Source: Segatella paludivivens DSM 17968 = JCM 13650
Lineage (GTDB): Bacteria; Bacteroidota; Bacteroidia; Bacteroidales; Bacteroidaceae
Direction: 5' to 3'
Assembly: GCF_000373185.1 (NCBI RefSeq)
Contig: NZ_KB890637.1
Location: forward strand, 36,484-73,072
Length of the DNA: 36,589 bases
Made by a program: the position numbers and the translations under genes. Shown here in pieces: positions 8,370 to 16,716 of the stretch. The notes beneath the pieces were generated by a model, which was not told where the DNA came from, did no database searches, and saw only the letters and a list, made by a program, of their open reading frames with translations. Position 1 is the first letter of the stretch. Every line of letters starts with the position of its first letter.

Positions 8370-9536
8370 ATGAAGTATTACATTATTGTTGGTGAAGCTA
8401 GTGGAGACCTTCATGCATCACATCTGATGATGTCGCTGAAAAAACAGGACAGCAATGCTGAGTTTAGATTTTTTGGTGGAGATTTGATGTCTGCTGTTGG
8501 AGGTTTCCGCGTCAAGCATTATAAGGAACTTGCTTATATGGGATTTATTCCTGTACTTTTGCATCTGCGCACAATATTCCGCAATATGGCTTTGTGCAAG
8601 AAGGATATTGTAGCTTGGAATCCTGATGTTGTAATACTTGTAGACTATGCCGGTTTCAATCTTGATATAGCTAAATATATTAAAGCAAATACTAAAATAC
8701 CTGCTTATTATTATATCTCTCCTAAGATATGGGCTTGGAAGGAATGGCGAATAAAATCTATAAGAAGAGATATTACAGAACTATTCTCAATATTGCCTTT
8801 TGAAATACCGTTTTTTGAACAAAAACATAATTACAAAATACATTATGTAGGTAATCCTACTGCTGACGAAGTAAATAGGTTTAAAAATGAGTATAAAGAG
8901 AGTAGGGAAGAGTTCTGTAACAGGAATTCTTTAGTTGCAGATAAACCTATTATTGCATTGCTTGCAGGTAGTAGAAAACAGGAAATAAAGGATAATCTTC
9001 CAGCTATGATTAAGTCGGCAGTAAAGTATGCTGATAAATATCAGTTGGTGCTTGCTGGTGCTCCTTCAATTGATAGGGAATATTATGACATGGTGCTTGA
9101 CAAGATTAAAGATTGTGGAGATTTTAAAATCAATATAGTTAATAATGAGACCTATCCATTATTGAAACATTCTGTTGCAGCTCTCGTTACAAGTGGTACT
9201 GCGACTCTAGAAACAGCTATGTTTGGTGTTCCGCAAGTTGTATGTTATGAAACTCCTGTTCCGCATTTGATACGTTTCGGATTCAATCATGTAATAAAGT
9301 GCAAATATATTTCTCTTGTAAACCTTATCGCTGATAAGGAAATTGTGAAGGAACTCTTTGCTGATCGTTTCTCTGTATCAAATATATCAGAAGAACTTGG
9401 TCGTATACTTCCTTGTGGTGATGGGCGACAGAAGATGCTTGATGATTATGAGGATGTGTATAAAAAACTAGGCGACACTATCGCTCCGGATAATGCCGCC
9501 CGTATTATGGTAGATTTGCTTAATCATAAAGATTAA
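8370..9536 (+). CDS. lpxB: Lipid-A-disaccharide synthase
   Basis: This 388-residue GT19 glycosyltransferase joins UDP-2,3-diacylglucosamine and lipid X to form the lipid A disaccharide at the inner membrane. Visible family motifs are GEASGDLHA (residues 8-16), ISPKIWAWKEWR (117-128), YVGNP (159-163), LLAGSRKQEI (197-206) and SGTATLE near 275-281 in the UDP-binding half. It follows surE by 14 bp. Its stop codon lies inside a perfect hairpin (9516-9540), so transcription probably ends exactly at the end of the gene. It converges with the GH5 gene, whose stop codon is 8 bp away. Confidence 0.96.
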   Translation: MKYYIIVGEASGDLHASHLMMSLKKQDSNAEFRFFGGDLMSAVGGFRVKHYKELAYMGFIPVLLHLRTIFRNMALCKKDIVAWNPDVVILVDYAGFNLDIAKYIKANTKIPAYYYISPKIWAWKEWRIKSIRRDITELFSILPFEIPFFEQKHNYKIHYVGNPTADEVNRFKNEYKESREEFCNRNSLVADKPIIALLAGSRKQEIKDNLPAMIKSAVKYADKYQLVLAGAPSIDREYYDMVLDKIKDCGDFKINIVNNETYPLLKHSVAALVTSGTATLETAMFGVPQVVCYETPVPHLIRFGFNHVIKCKYISLVNLIADKEIVKELFADRFSVSNISEELGRILPCGDGRQKMLDDYEDVYKKLGDTIAPDNAARIMVDLLNHKD

Positions 9537-9546
9537 GCAAGTCTTT
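9516..9546 (+). terminator. Terminator hairpin overlapping the lpxB stop codon
   Basis: A perfect 10-bp stem (TTGCTTAATC paired with GATTAAGCAA, loop ATAAA) is followed by GTCTTTATTTG on the plus strand. The lpxB TAA at 9534-9536 lies in the right arm. The T-rich tail exists only on the plus-strand side, so it fits lpxB better than the converging GH5 gene. Confidence 0.7.
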
Positions 9547-10498
9547 ATTTGTTATATTCACGTAGATAATCTCTAACCTTTTTACCGTAAGGCTTTATAA
9601 CATCATTAGTCCAATTCCCTTCTGATTTAGCCCTTGGTAGCAACATAGAGCAGGTTTCGTTCTTATCGGAAACAGACCAGTTTATCCAACTGACTTTTAG
9701 TTTCTCCATAAGATCAATCCATTTTTGCCATTCTTCAGTATTCAGAGGTCCGTCTCCAGAAGCTTCCATACCAGCACATTCGCTGACGAAAACAGGTAAT
9801 CCATTGTCAACGGCTGCTTTCATTTTGTTACGCAGATAGTCTTTGTGAGTAGCTGCATAGAAATGTACTGTGTACATAACGTTGCTAACTCCCTCAATAG
9901 GGCTTGCTGCAGCAAGGTCTATGTCCTGATCCCAATGTGGACATCCCATCAGGATGATATTGTCGGGATCATATTGTCTGATTGCTGTAATTACGGTTTT
10001 GCCATACACCTTTAAGCTATCCCAATTGTCTCCAATGGGTTCGTTATATAGTTCGTAGATAACGTTAGGATACTTTCCGTATTTCTTTGCCATATTGGTG
10101 AAAAACGTTGTAGCCTCTTTTGTGTGCATCGTGTGTGCATGCCAGTCGATGATTACATATACACCGTTTTTAATTGCTGCTTCAATAACAGGAGACATGC
10201 ATTTCATAGCAAATTCAGGATTGTCCAGATAGTTATCTTCTATCTGTATTCCCATAGCAGCTCGGATAATATTGGCATGCCAGTCGTTTTTCAACCATTT
10301 AATGGCTTCTGCGTTATAGAAGCGCGGCCATAGATTGTGCCAACCAAGACTTACACCTCGTAATACTACAGGGGTGCCATTATTATCACATAACTGTGCT
10401 CCCTTTACTTGTAATTGTCCCCATTCTTTTACAGGATTAGTGGCAAAGGATGGGGAAAGGCAGAATACCGCTAATAAGGTTAAAAGGTATTTTTTCAT
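9545..10498 (-). CDS. Secreted glycoside hydrolase family 5 (endoglucanase-like)
   Basis: The protein has 317 residues with a signal peptide (about 1-19, ending PSFA). The GH5 TIM barrel has the general acid Glu153 in ELYNEP, the expected His in DWHAH (118-122), YTVHFYA near 209-215 and the nucleophile Glu240 in FVSECAG. It should hydrolyse beta-1,4 glucan or a related beta-glycan outside the cytoplasm; the exact substrate cannot be read from sequence. Length fits a single catalytic domain without a binding module. Its start codon is 20 bp after the cdsA stop with no promoter between, so it is probably the last gene of rsfS-ftsH-cdsA, an unusual setting for a polysaccharidase. Confidence 0.92.
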   Translation of the reverse strand: MKKYLLTLLAVFCLSPSFATNPVKEWGQLQVKGAQLCDNNGTPVVLRGVSLGWHNLWPRFYNAEAIKWLKNDWHANIIRAAMGIQIEDNYLDNPEFAMKCMSPVIEAAIKNGVYVIIDWHAHTMHTKEATTFFTNMAKKYGKYPNVIYELYNEPIGDNWDSLKVYGKTVITAIRQYDPDNIILMGCPHWDQDIDLAAASPIEGVSNVMYTVHFYAATHKDYLRNKMKAAVDNGLPVFVSECAGMEASGDGPLNTEEWQKWIDLMEKLKVSWINWSVSDKNETCSMLLPRAKSEGNWTNDVIKPYGKKVRDYLREYNK

Positions 10499-10518
10499 AG
10501 TATGGTATTTGATTTTGC

Positions 10519-11388
10519 TTAGAAAATCTGTATAGTATAAAGGTATATTACAGCTGCTGGGATCGCCATCAATGATGAATCAAAGCGGTCTAGCATTCCT
10601 CCGTGTCCAGGAAGGATATTTCCACTGTCCTTTATTTCCAAAGTTCTTTTGAATAGGCTCTCAACAAGATCACCTAATGTTCCGAAAACAACTACCGTTA
10701 GTCCTAGTCCAATCCATCCTATTATAGATAAATGTGATGTTGATGCACCATTTTCGTTAGTCATATAGCCGATTACTCCTGCAACAATCATAACAAGTAT
10801 GCCGCCTCCAATGCTGCCTTCCCAGCTTTTTGCTGGACTTATTCTTGGAAAGAGTTTATGCTTTCCGAAGAGTGATCCGCTACAATATGCACCAGTATCG
10901 TTGAGCCAGAGGAAAATGAATACACACAATGGAATTAGCATGTTGTAGCTAATACTGTTTTCGTTAGATGAAACCTCAAAACCAAGTATGTTTATCATAG
11001 AGAAAGGTAATGCAATATACATTTGTCCTAGCATGGTGTACGCCCAATCGTTTATGGGGTCTTTCTGTTTAAGATATAGTTCGCTGATAAACAGATATAC
11101 AATTGTCAGAAGATATGGCACGAAGATTACGAAATTTGTCGCAATGCCAATTCTGAATGCTGCAACTGCAATGAAAAAATAAACACCTGCTATTGTAGAT
11201 ATGAATCTGTTTACCTTAATGTTCTCTTTCTGATTTACAAGTCCTGTGTATTCCCATACAGCCATACCTGTTATGAAAGCAAAAAGAGCCACCATAGCTC
11301 TGGGACTAAAGAATCCCACAACCATGATGGTGACAAACAGCGCACCTGTAACAGTGCGTGTTATTAGATTTTGTACTTTGTTAGTCAT
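10519..11388 (-). CDS. cdsA: Phosphatidate cytidylyltransferase (CDP-diacylglycerol synthase)
   Basis: This 289-residue inner-membrane protein has about eight hydrophobic helices. The family signature is complete: SPAKSWEGSIGGG at residues 184-196, and at 239-271 GDLVESLFKR followed by KDSGNILPGHGGMLDRFDS. It makes CDP-diacylglycerol from phosphatidic acid and CTP, the branch point to phosphatidylethanolamine and phosphatidylglycerol. It follows ftsH by 33 bp, a gap made largely of an 8-bp tandem repeat (see findings). Confidence 0.95.
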   Translation of the reverse strand: MTNKVQNLITRTVTGALFVTIMVVGFFSPRAMVALFAFITGMAVWEYTGLVNQKENIKVNRFISTIAGVYFFIAVAAFRIGIATNFVIFVPYLLTIVYLFISELYLKQKDPINDWAYTMLGQMYIALPFSMINILGFEVSSNENSISYNMLIPLCVFIFLWLNDTGAYCSGSLFGKHKLFPRISPAKSWEGSIGGGILVMIVAGVIGYMTNENGASTSHLSIIGWIGLGLTVVVFGTLGDLVESLFKRTLEIKDSGNILPGHGGMLDRFDSSLMAIPAAVIYLYTIQIF

Positions 11389-11402
11389 ATTTTTATATCC
11401 GA

Positions 11403-11430
11403 CTTTTATTCTTTTATTCTTTTATTCTTT
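11403..11430. repeat. Short tandem repeat (octamer TTTTATTC x3)
   Basis: Three consecutive copies of TTTTATTC span the ftsH stop codon and most of the ftsH-cdsA gap. Simple repeats of this kind can change copy number. Here a change would alter the ftsH C-terminal tail (KEKE) or the spacing to cdsA. Confidence 0.6.
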
Positions 11431-13458
11431 TTCTTTTGCTGCCTGATGCTCTGCTTCAGCCTGCTTTACAACGTCAGGCATTTCTTCTAGTTTAGGAGCA
11501 TTGGCTTCGTTCTCTTCTATAATTTCCTGAGAACGGCTTACCCAAGGGCGTTTGCCGAATATCTCTTCTACATCCTCTGCATAGATTACTTCTCTTGTAA
11601 TAAGGAGTTCTGCAAGCTTGTTGTGTCCTTCCTTATGTTCCTCAAGAATTTCCTTTGCATGGGCGTATTCTGAATTTACCATCTTTAGAACTTCATCGTC
11701 TATAATCTTTGCTGTTGTTTCAGAGTATGGACGCTGGAATTGGTATTCCTGATTGTTATAATAGCAGATGTTAGGCAATCTGTCGCTCATACCTGCGTAT
11801 GCAATCATTCCAAATGCACTCTTTGTCGCACGTTCAAGATCGTTCATTGCTCCAGTAGATATGTGACCTGTAAAGAGTTCCTCGGCAGCACGTCCACCAA
11901 GTAATGCGCAGATCTCGTCAAGCATCTGTTCCTTAGTTGTGATTTGGCGTTCTTCAGGAAGATACCATGCAGCACCCAAAGCCTGTCCACGTGGTACAAT
12001 ACTTACCTTTACAAGAGGATTAGCATGTTCGCAGAACCAACTTATAGTAGCATGACCTGCCTCATGAAGTGCGATAGATCGCTTCTCGTTTGCAGTCATC
12101 ACCTTTGTCTTCTTTTCCAAACCGCCAATTATACGGTCTACGGCATCTATGAAATCTTGTTTTGTAACGCTCTTGCTGTTATGTCTTGCGGCGATAAGTG
12201 CAGCCTCGTTACATACATTTGCAATATCAGCGCCAGAGAATCCTGGTGTCTGTCGTGAAAGGAAGTCTATATCTAGAGAATCGTCAATTTTCAATGGTCT
12301 AAGATGAACCTGGAATATAGCTTTACGCTCTGTCAAATCAGGTAGGTCTACATTTATCTGTCTGTCAAAACGTCCAGCACGTAACAGTGCCTTATCAAGC
12401 ATATCTGCACGGTTTGTAGCAGCAAGTACTATAACACCGCTATTTGTTCCGAAACCATCCATTTCTGTAAGCAGTGCGTTCAGTGTGTTTTCACGCTCGT
12501 CGTTACCGCCCATTGAAGGATTCTTGCTTCTTGCTCTACCAACGGCATCAATCTCATCAATGAAAATGATACATGGGGATTTTTCCTTTGCTTGGTGAAA
12601 TACGTCACGTACGCGACTTGCACCTACACCGACAAACATTTCAACGAAGTCTGAACCACTCATTGAGAAGAATGGAACTCCTGCTTCACCGGCAACAGCT
12701 TTTGCAAGCAAAGTCTTACCTGTTCCCGGAGGACCAACTAGCAAAGCTCCCTTTGGAATTTTTCCTCCAAGTTCTGTATATTTCTTTGGATTCTTAAGGA
12801 ATTCTACTATTTCCTGAACTTCCTGTTTAGCTCCTTCTTGTCCAGCTACATCTTTGAAAGTTATTCCAAGGTCGTCAGCCTTCTCGTAAAGTTTAGCTTT
12901 ACTTTTTCCGACGCTGAATATACCGCTACCTCCACCGGCACCATTTCCTCCACTCATGCGTCTCATTATCCAGAACCAGAATACAAGCAAAAGTATAAAT
13001 GGTCCATAACTGAATAATATGTTGCTAAGGAAACCGTTGCTGTCATTATTCTCGTAGCTAAAATCAGCAATCTTTCTTGACTGTTGCTCTTTAGTGAGAT
13101 ATTTCTCCAGTTCGTCAATAGATCCGAAATTCACGTTTAAGTATGGATTAGAACCAACTTGTTTTGAATTTCTATGGAATATATCCTGAATATGTTTGGG
13201 GTTAACAAACATTTTAAGAGTACTCTTCTCCTTGTTAATTACAACGTTGGTAGCATATCCTTTCTCTACATATTGTTTAAACTTTGTATATGTAGCTTCC
13301 TGACTTGCTCCGTCACCAGCTAACATATTACCTCCGCCAGAGAAAATAATAACTCCCAATGTGAGGGCTACGAGAAGATAGAGCCAGTTCATATTGAAAC
13401 GTGGCATCTTTGGATCGTTTTTGTCTCTGTTATTTAAAGGGTTGTTTTTATTGTCCAT
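11422..13458 (-). CDS. ftsH: ATP-dependent zinc metalloprotease FtsH
   Basis: The protein has 678 residues and two N-terminal membrane helices (about 25-42 and 146-166) around a periplasmic domain. The AAA domain has Walker A GPPGTGKT (242-249), Walker B IIFIDEID (297-304) and the second region of homology with ATNR and an RAGRFDR arginine finger near 360-366. The zinc site is HEAGH (465-469). A Gly-rich stretch (168-179) links the second helix to the AAA domain. It degrades membrane proteins and misfolded or regulatory proteins. The C-terminus is acidic, charged and poorly conserved. It lies 50 bp after rsfS. Confidence 0.97.
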   Translation of the reverse strand: MDNKNNPLNNRDKNDPKMPRFNMNWLYLLVALTLGVIIFSGGGNMLAGDGASQEATYTKFKQYVEKGYATNVVINKEKSTLKMFVNPKHIQDIFHRNSKQVGSNPYLNVNFGSIDELEKYLTKEQQSRKIADFSYENNDSNGFLSNILFSYGPFILLLVFWFWIMRRMSGGNGAGGGSGIFSVGKSKAKLYEKADDLGITFKDVAGQEGAKQEVQEIVEFLKNPKKYTELGGKIPKGALLVGPPGTGKTLLAKAVAGEAGVPFFSMSGSDFVEMFVGVGASRVRDVFHQAKEKSPCIIFIDEIDAVGRARSKNPSMGGNDERENTLNALLTEMDGFGTNSGVIVLAATNRADMLDKALLRAGRFDRQINVDLPDLTERKAIFQVHLRPLKIDDSLDIDFLSRQTPGFSGADIANVCNEAALIAARHNSKSVTKQDFIDAVDRIIGGLEKKTKVMTANEKRSIALHEAGHATISWFCEHANPLVKVSIVPRGQALGAAWYLPEERQITTKEQMLDEICALLGGRAAEELFTGHISTGAMNDLERATKSAFGMIAYAGMSDRLPNICYYNNQEYQFQRPYSETTAKIIDDEVLKMVNSEYAHAKEILEEHKEGHNKLAELLITREVIYAEDVEEIFGKRPWVSRSQEIIEENEANAPKLEEMPDVVKQAEAEHQAAKEKE

Positions 13459-13508
13459 TTATTCTAATTTTAGTTTTCGGATATTATACAAATAACGTGC
13501 CAAACGAA

Positions 13509-13868
13509 CTAATCCAGATTTGGTATTTTAGTGATGGCAGCGTCTTCCCATAATGTTTCCAAATTATAGTATTCGCGTGTCTCAGGCAAAAATATATGTA
13601 CCAATACATCTGAATAGTCAATAGCTACCCATTCTTTATTTCCAAGACCAGCTACGTTTGTAGGCTTTTCTTTTATTTCAGTGCGTACAGTGTCGCTTAT
13701 AGAACTGGCTATTGCTTCTACCTGAGTTGTAGAATTACCTTGACATATAACGAAATATTTTGCAATTGCCCCGTCTATATTGGCCAGGTTGACAATCGTT
13801 ATGTATTCGCCTTTTTTCTCTTGTATGCCTTTTGTTATAGTTTCAACTAATCTACTTGTTGCTTCCAT
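13509..13868 (-). CDS. rsfS: Ribosomal silencing factor RsfS (Iojap/YbeB)
   Basis: The protein has 119 residues, normal for the family. The conserved ending is visible: WVAIDYSDVLVHIF, then ETREYYNLETLW. RsfS binds ribosomal protein L14 on the 50S subunit and blocks subunit joining when nutrients are low. It is the first gene of the rsfS-ftsH-cdsA-GH5 run, and a TAnnTTTG box lies 49 bp upstream of its start codon. Confidence 0.94.
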   Translation of the reverse strand: MEATSRLVETITKGIQEKKGEYITIVNLANIDGAIAKYFVICQGNSTTQVEAIASSISDTVRTEIKEKPTNVAGLGNKEWVAIDYSDVLVHIFLPETREYYNLETLWEDAAITKIPNLD

Positions 13869-13916
13869 TAATAGAATTTCTTTTGTTGTGTATTATATAA
13901 TGTGTGATATCAGTCA

Positions 13917-13924
13917 CAAAGGTA
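13917..13924 (-). promoter_or_regulatory. -7 promoter box of rsfS-ftsH-cdsA
   Basis: The minus strand reads TACCTTTG, matching TAnnTTTG, 49 bp upstream of the rsfS start. No -33 TTTG is seen at ideal distance. Confidence 0.55.
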
Positions 13925-14006
13925 CATAAATTATAGATATAACATTAACAAAAGAGAGTCTATTTTGTTTTTTTTCTTATTTTTATGAAAAAAAATTGGT
14001 GAAAGT

Positions 14007-14037
14007 TTTGGAAGTTTACAAAAAAGCACTACCTTTG
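14007..14037 (+). promoter_or_regulatory. Promoter of tRNA-Gln with -33 and -7 boxes
   Basis: TTTG at 14007-14010 and TACCTTTG at 14030-14037 are separated by 19 bp, a full match to the Bacteroidetes -33/-7 pattern. The tRNA begins 41 bp after the -7 box, leaving a short 5' leader to be processed. Confidence 0.7.
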
Positions 14038-14078
14038 CACACGCAATTCAGAACAACACTGATAAATGCAATTAATAT

Positions 14079-14149
14079 TGGGATATGGTGTAATGGTAAC
14101 ACTGCAGATTCTGGTCCTGCCATTCTTGGTTCGAGTCCGAGTATCCCAA
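14079..14149 (+). tRNA. tRNA-Gln (anticodon CTG)
   Basis: The cloverleaf folds by hand. Acceptor stem TGGGATA pairs with TATCCCA; the D stem is GTG/CAC with loop TAATGGTAA; the anticodon loop TTCTGGT carries CTG at 14111-14113; and the T stem CTTGG/CCGAG closes loop TTCGAGT. The U1-A72 end pair is typical of glutamine tRNA. The CCA end is not encoded. The last pair of the anticodon stem (positions 31 and 39) is A opposite C, which is unusual. A full promoter lies upstream and a strong terminator starts 5 bp downstream, so it is a single-tRNA transcript. Confidence 0.93.
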
Positions 14150-14153
14150 CTAC

Positions 14154-14181
14154 AAAGCAACTCTTTTGAGTTGCTTTTTTT
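14154..14181 (+). terminator. Terminator of tRNA-Gln
   Basis: A perfect 10-bp stem (AAAGCAACTC with GAGTTGCTTT, loop TTTT) is followed directly by a run of T. Confidence 0.88.
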
Positions 14182-14594
14182 GTTTTATTATTATTCTGTG
14201 GCTTTGAGATAGGGTAGTTAATAGATTTGTTGACTTATCAATTCCTATGTATAAAGTCTGTCAATGATGAAGAAAAAGAATCTGAAAATATATGGCAAAA
14301 GTAATAATGATAGATAAGGTTGAAATTAGCTAAATGGTTTATTTGATATAGAAGAACTGTGCTAAAACATTTAAGGTTGCACTCTCTTGATAAAATTTAT
14401 GAATGCATGATTTCCTGTGATGTTTATTATAGCTGTTCTTGGAAATATGTAATCCGTGATAATAAATAGCTGTGACTATATAAAAGTTGTATGATGGTAT
14501 CAACTTATGGAATTATCTTCTTGCATATACGCAATGATTCTGATAGGCCATATAACGAGTGTCTAGAAGAAGATGTTGTTTGTAGCTTGTCGGC
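14182..14594. other. Intergenic region without a recognisable gene
   Basis: About 410 bp between the tRNA-Gln terminator and the minus-strand terminator. I find no convincing reading frame, tRNA or hairpin in it. The composition is A+T-rich with many stop codons in all frames. Confidence 0.5.
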
Positions 14595-14626
14595 AAAAAA
14601 AAATTGATTGTCTCACGACAACCAAT
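14595..14626 (-). terminator. Intrinsic terminator on the minus strand
   Basis: The stem TTGTC/GACAA with loop GTGA is extended, after one mismatch, by ATTG/CAAT, and runs into at least eight T on the minus strand. It can end both the candidate small RNA and any transcript from the DUF349 gene. Confidence 0.75.
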
Positions 14627-14661
14627 CTCTTAACCTTAATAATCTAATACCATGAAAAACA
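14595..14661 (-). ncRNA. Candidate small RNA of about 65 nt
   Basis: On the minus strand a complete promoter (TTTG, 20 bp, TATCTTTG; 14667-14698) lies a few bases before the inferred start near 14661. About 35-40 nt later comes a hairpin (ATTG, G, TTGTC; loop GTGA; GACAA, T, CAAT) followed by at least eight T, an intrinsic terminator. No reading frame of useful length lies between. This fits a short independent transcript. It could belong to a known Bacteroidales RNA family, which I cannot test here. The same hairpin could also terminate read-through from the DUF349 gene 145 bp upstream. Confidence 0.55.
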
Positions 14662-14666
14662 TGCTG

Positions 14667-14698
14667 CAAAGATATAGGCTTTTTGCGAAACCTCCAAA
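14667..14698 (-). promoter_or_regulatory. Promoter with -33 and -7 boxes for the candidate small RNA
   Basis: Minus-strand TTTG (14695-14698) and TATCTTTG (14667-14674) are separated by 20 bp. Together with the tRNA-Gln and recombinase promoters it is one of only three places in the window where I found both boxes at good spacing. Confidence 0.6.
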
Positions 14699-14774
14699 TT
14701 ATTAGTCATGAAATCATAGTATTTTATATTTTGTTAACCATATGGTTACTACTCACTTTTCTTTGTTTTTGTTC

Positions 14775-16595
14775 TTACTTGTTGAAATTCTCAGCATCAA
14801 TAGCCTTGATTTTCTGCTTAATAAGTTCCACATCATCCTTAAGTTTCTGAACCTTGTGATTCATTTCGTCAATAAGGCTATTACCTTTCTTACTACTTAC
14901 ACTAAGGAAACCGAGATTATTCTCGTATGTGATTATTTCTTGTTTCAGACTTTCATAGCGTCTCATAAGTCTTCCACGCTCGTTGTCTATTGCGTCTTCA
15001 CCGTTTTTAGCTACATTCCTCAGGTTGTTTCTGAAGTTGTCTATGCGTCTTTTGGCAATAGATATATGAAGATCTTTGTACAACTTATCCAGAATATCGT
15101 GATATTCTTTGTAAAGTGTATCTTTTTCTTTATATGGTACATGTCCAATATTGTTGTATTCTTCAACAAGTTTTTGAACTTTATCCTGTACGTTGTCTGA
15201 AACTTCTTCTGCAAGAGTTTTAAGTTCTGAAATAATATCTTTCTTTTTGCTCAAGTTGCTATGCTCCTCATTGCGAGTACCTGCATTAGCAGCATTGCGT
15301 GCTTCAAAGAACTTGTTGCATGCAGAAAGGAATTTGGTCCACAATTCATCACCTAACTTCTTTGGGACAGGACCTATCGTCTTCCAATCTTTCTGCAGTG
15401 CAATAAACTTGTCTGTAGTAGCTTTCCAGTCAGTGCTGTCCTTTAGAGATTCAGCTTGTTCTATCAAGTTTTGTTTCTTTTCGGTATTCTCATTGAAATG
15501 CAGTTTCACTTCCTTGAAGTGTTCAGCCTTGTTACCGAAGAATTCATCACAAGATGCGCGGAATCTTTCAAAAATCTTCACGTTCATCTTCTGTGGTGCA
15601 AATCCTATCTTCTTCCATTCTGCCTGAAGACCTATGATTTCTTTTGTATGTTTGTCCCAATCGCCTTCACCATTGTTTTCGGCTTTCACGATTTCTTCAA
15701 GTTGTTCACATAGTTTGGTTTTCTTTTCAAGGTTGTCTTCTTCTTTTGTGCGTAAATCTTCGAAGTGCTGTTGGTGCTTCTTGTTTATCACGGTTGATGC
15801 AGCCTTGAATCTATTCCATGTTTCTTCGCGCAGTTCCTTAGAAACAGGACCTGTCTCGCGGTATTGTTGATGAAGTTCTTGTAATTGGTGGAACGCACTT
15901 ATAACATCTGGTTCTTCAGCAAGCTTTTCAGCAGCATCGCATAAGTGGCGTTTTATTTCAAGATTCTTCTTAAAGTCATATTCACGTGCTTCACGATTTA
16001 AGTTCAGCAAGTCGTAATATTGCTCTACATAAAGTTGATAGTTTCTCCATAATTCATTGGCTTTGTCTGCAGGAACAGTTCTGATTTCTTTCCATTTCAT
16101 TTGCAACTCCTTAAATTCCTGATAGCTTTTGTTAGCCTCGTCAGGAGAAGTTATCATTGCCTTTATGCGCTCGATAATATCTATCTTTTTCTGTAGATTA
16201 TCTTGCTTTTCAGCTTCTTGCTCAAGGAATAATTTTGCACGACGTTCTTTTATCACACTCATTTGAGCTTTGAATATTTCTTCATCCTCATCTGGTACCA
16301 TAACATATTTTTCTGGGTCGCCACCGGCTTCCAGATATGCTTTTTGCTTAGTGTCACGCTCTGTAATATGAATTTTGTAGAAAGTGGTTTTTAGATTATC
16401 GAGTTCCTCTTTTGTTGGGTTCTCTTCATTTCCGACAATTTCTTTGAGACGTTCTAGAATCTCAGCCTTGCTCTTATATGTTTTAGGCTCGGCAGGAGTT
16501 TCATTTGTATTCTCTACTTCAGCAGAACTTGTAGTCTTCTGCATTTCATCATCTAACATTACCTCTTTAGGGGTATTCTCTTGAGAGTTCATCAT
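14775..16595 (-). CDS. DUF349 domain-containing coiled-coil protein
   Basis: The protein has 606 residues and is very rich in Lys and Glu. It contains about five DUF349 modules, recognisable by their repeated ending of Trp or aromatic, then Phe or Tyr, then a paired aromatic (for example LWRNYQLY, TWNRFKAA, IFERFRASCDEFF, LWTKFLSACNKFF, LYKEYHDI). An acidic, low-complexity N-terminus of about 45 residues precedes them and a coiled coil forms the end. No signal peptide or membrane helix is present, so it is cytoplasmic. The family is common in Bacteroidetes with no settled function. A -7 box lies 60 bp upstream; the start could also be the second Met. Confidence 0.88.
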   Translation of the reverse strand: MMNSQENTPKEVMLDDEMQKTTSSAEVENTNETPAEPKTYKSKAEILERLKEIVGNEENPTKEELDNLKTTFYKIHITERDTKQKAYLEAGGDPEKYVMVPDEDEEIFKAQMSVIKERRAKLFLEQEAEKQDNLQKKIDIIERIKAMITSPDEANKSYQEFKELQMKWKEIRTVPADKANELWRNYQLYVEQYYDLLNLNREAREYDFKKNLEIKRHLCDAAEKLAEEPDVISAFHQLQELHQQYRETGPVSKELREETWNRFKAASTVINKKHQQHFEDLRTKEEDNLEKKTKLCEQLEEIVKAENNGEGDWDKHTKEIIGLQAEWKKIGFAPQKMNVKIFERFRASCDEFFGNKAEHFKEVKLHFNENTEKKQNLIEQAESLKDSTDWKATTDKFIALQKDWKTIGPVPKKLGDELWTKFLSACNKFFEARNAANAGTRNEEHSNLSKKKDIISELKTLAEEVSDNVQDKVQKLVEEYNNIGHVPYKEKDTLYKEYHDILDKLYKDLHISIAKRRIDNFRNNLRNVAKNGEDAIDNERGRLMRRYESLKQEIITYENNLGFLSVSSKKGNSLIDEMNHKVQKLKDDVELIKQKIKAIDAENFNK

Positions 16596-16654
16596 TTCAC
16601 CGGTTTAGTTTATGATACTGATTTTCATTGCGTTGTGCAATCATTATTAGCTTG

Positions 16655-16662
16655 CAAACTTA
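16655..16662 (-). promoter_or_regulatory. -7 promoter box of the DUF349 gene
   Basis: The minus strand reads TAAGTTTG, matching TAnnTTTG, 60 bp upstream of the start codon. Confidence 0.5.
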
Positions 16663-16716
16663 AATAAAAAAAATGTAAAATCCTAATTTAAATTGGTTTT
16701 TTTTACTTTTCAGTTG

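Noticed and set aside
14652..14705. 17-codon plus-strand frame (MKNMLQRYRLFAKPPNY) at the leader-like sequence near 14.65 kb
   Set aside because: It lies over the minus-strand promoter of the candidate small RNA, has no promoter of its own that I can see and is too short to support as a gene.
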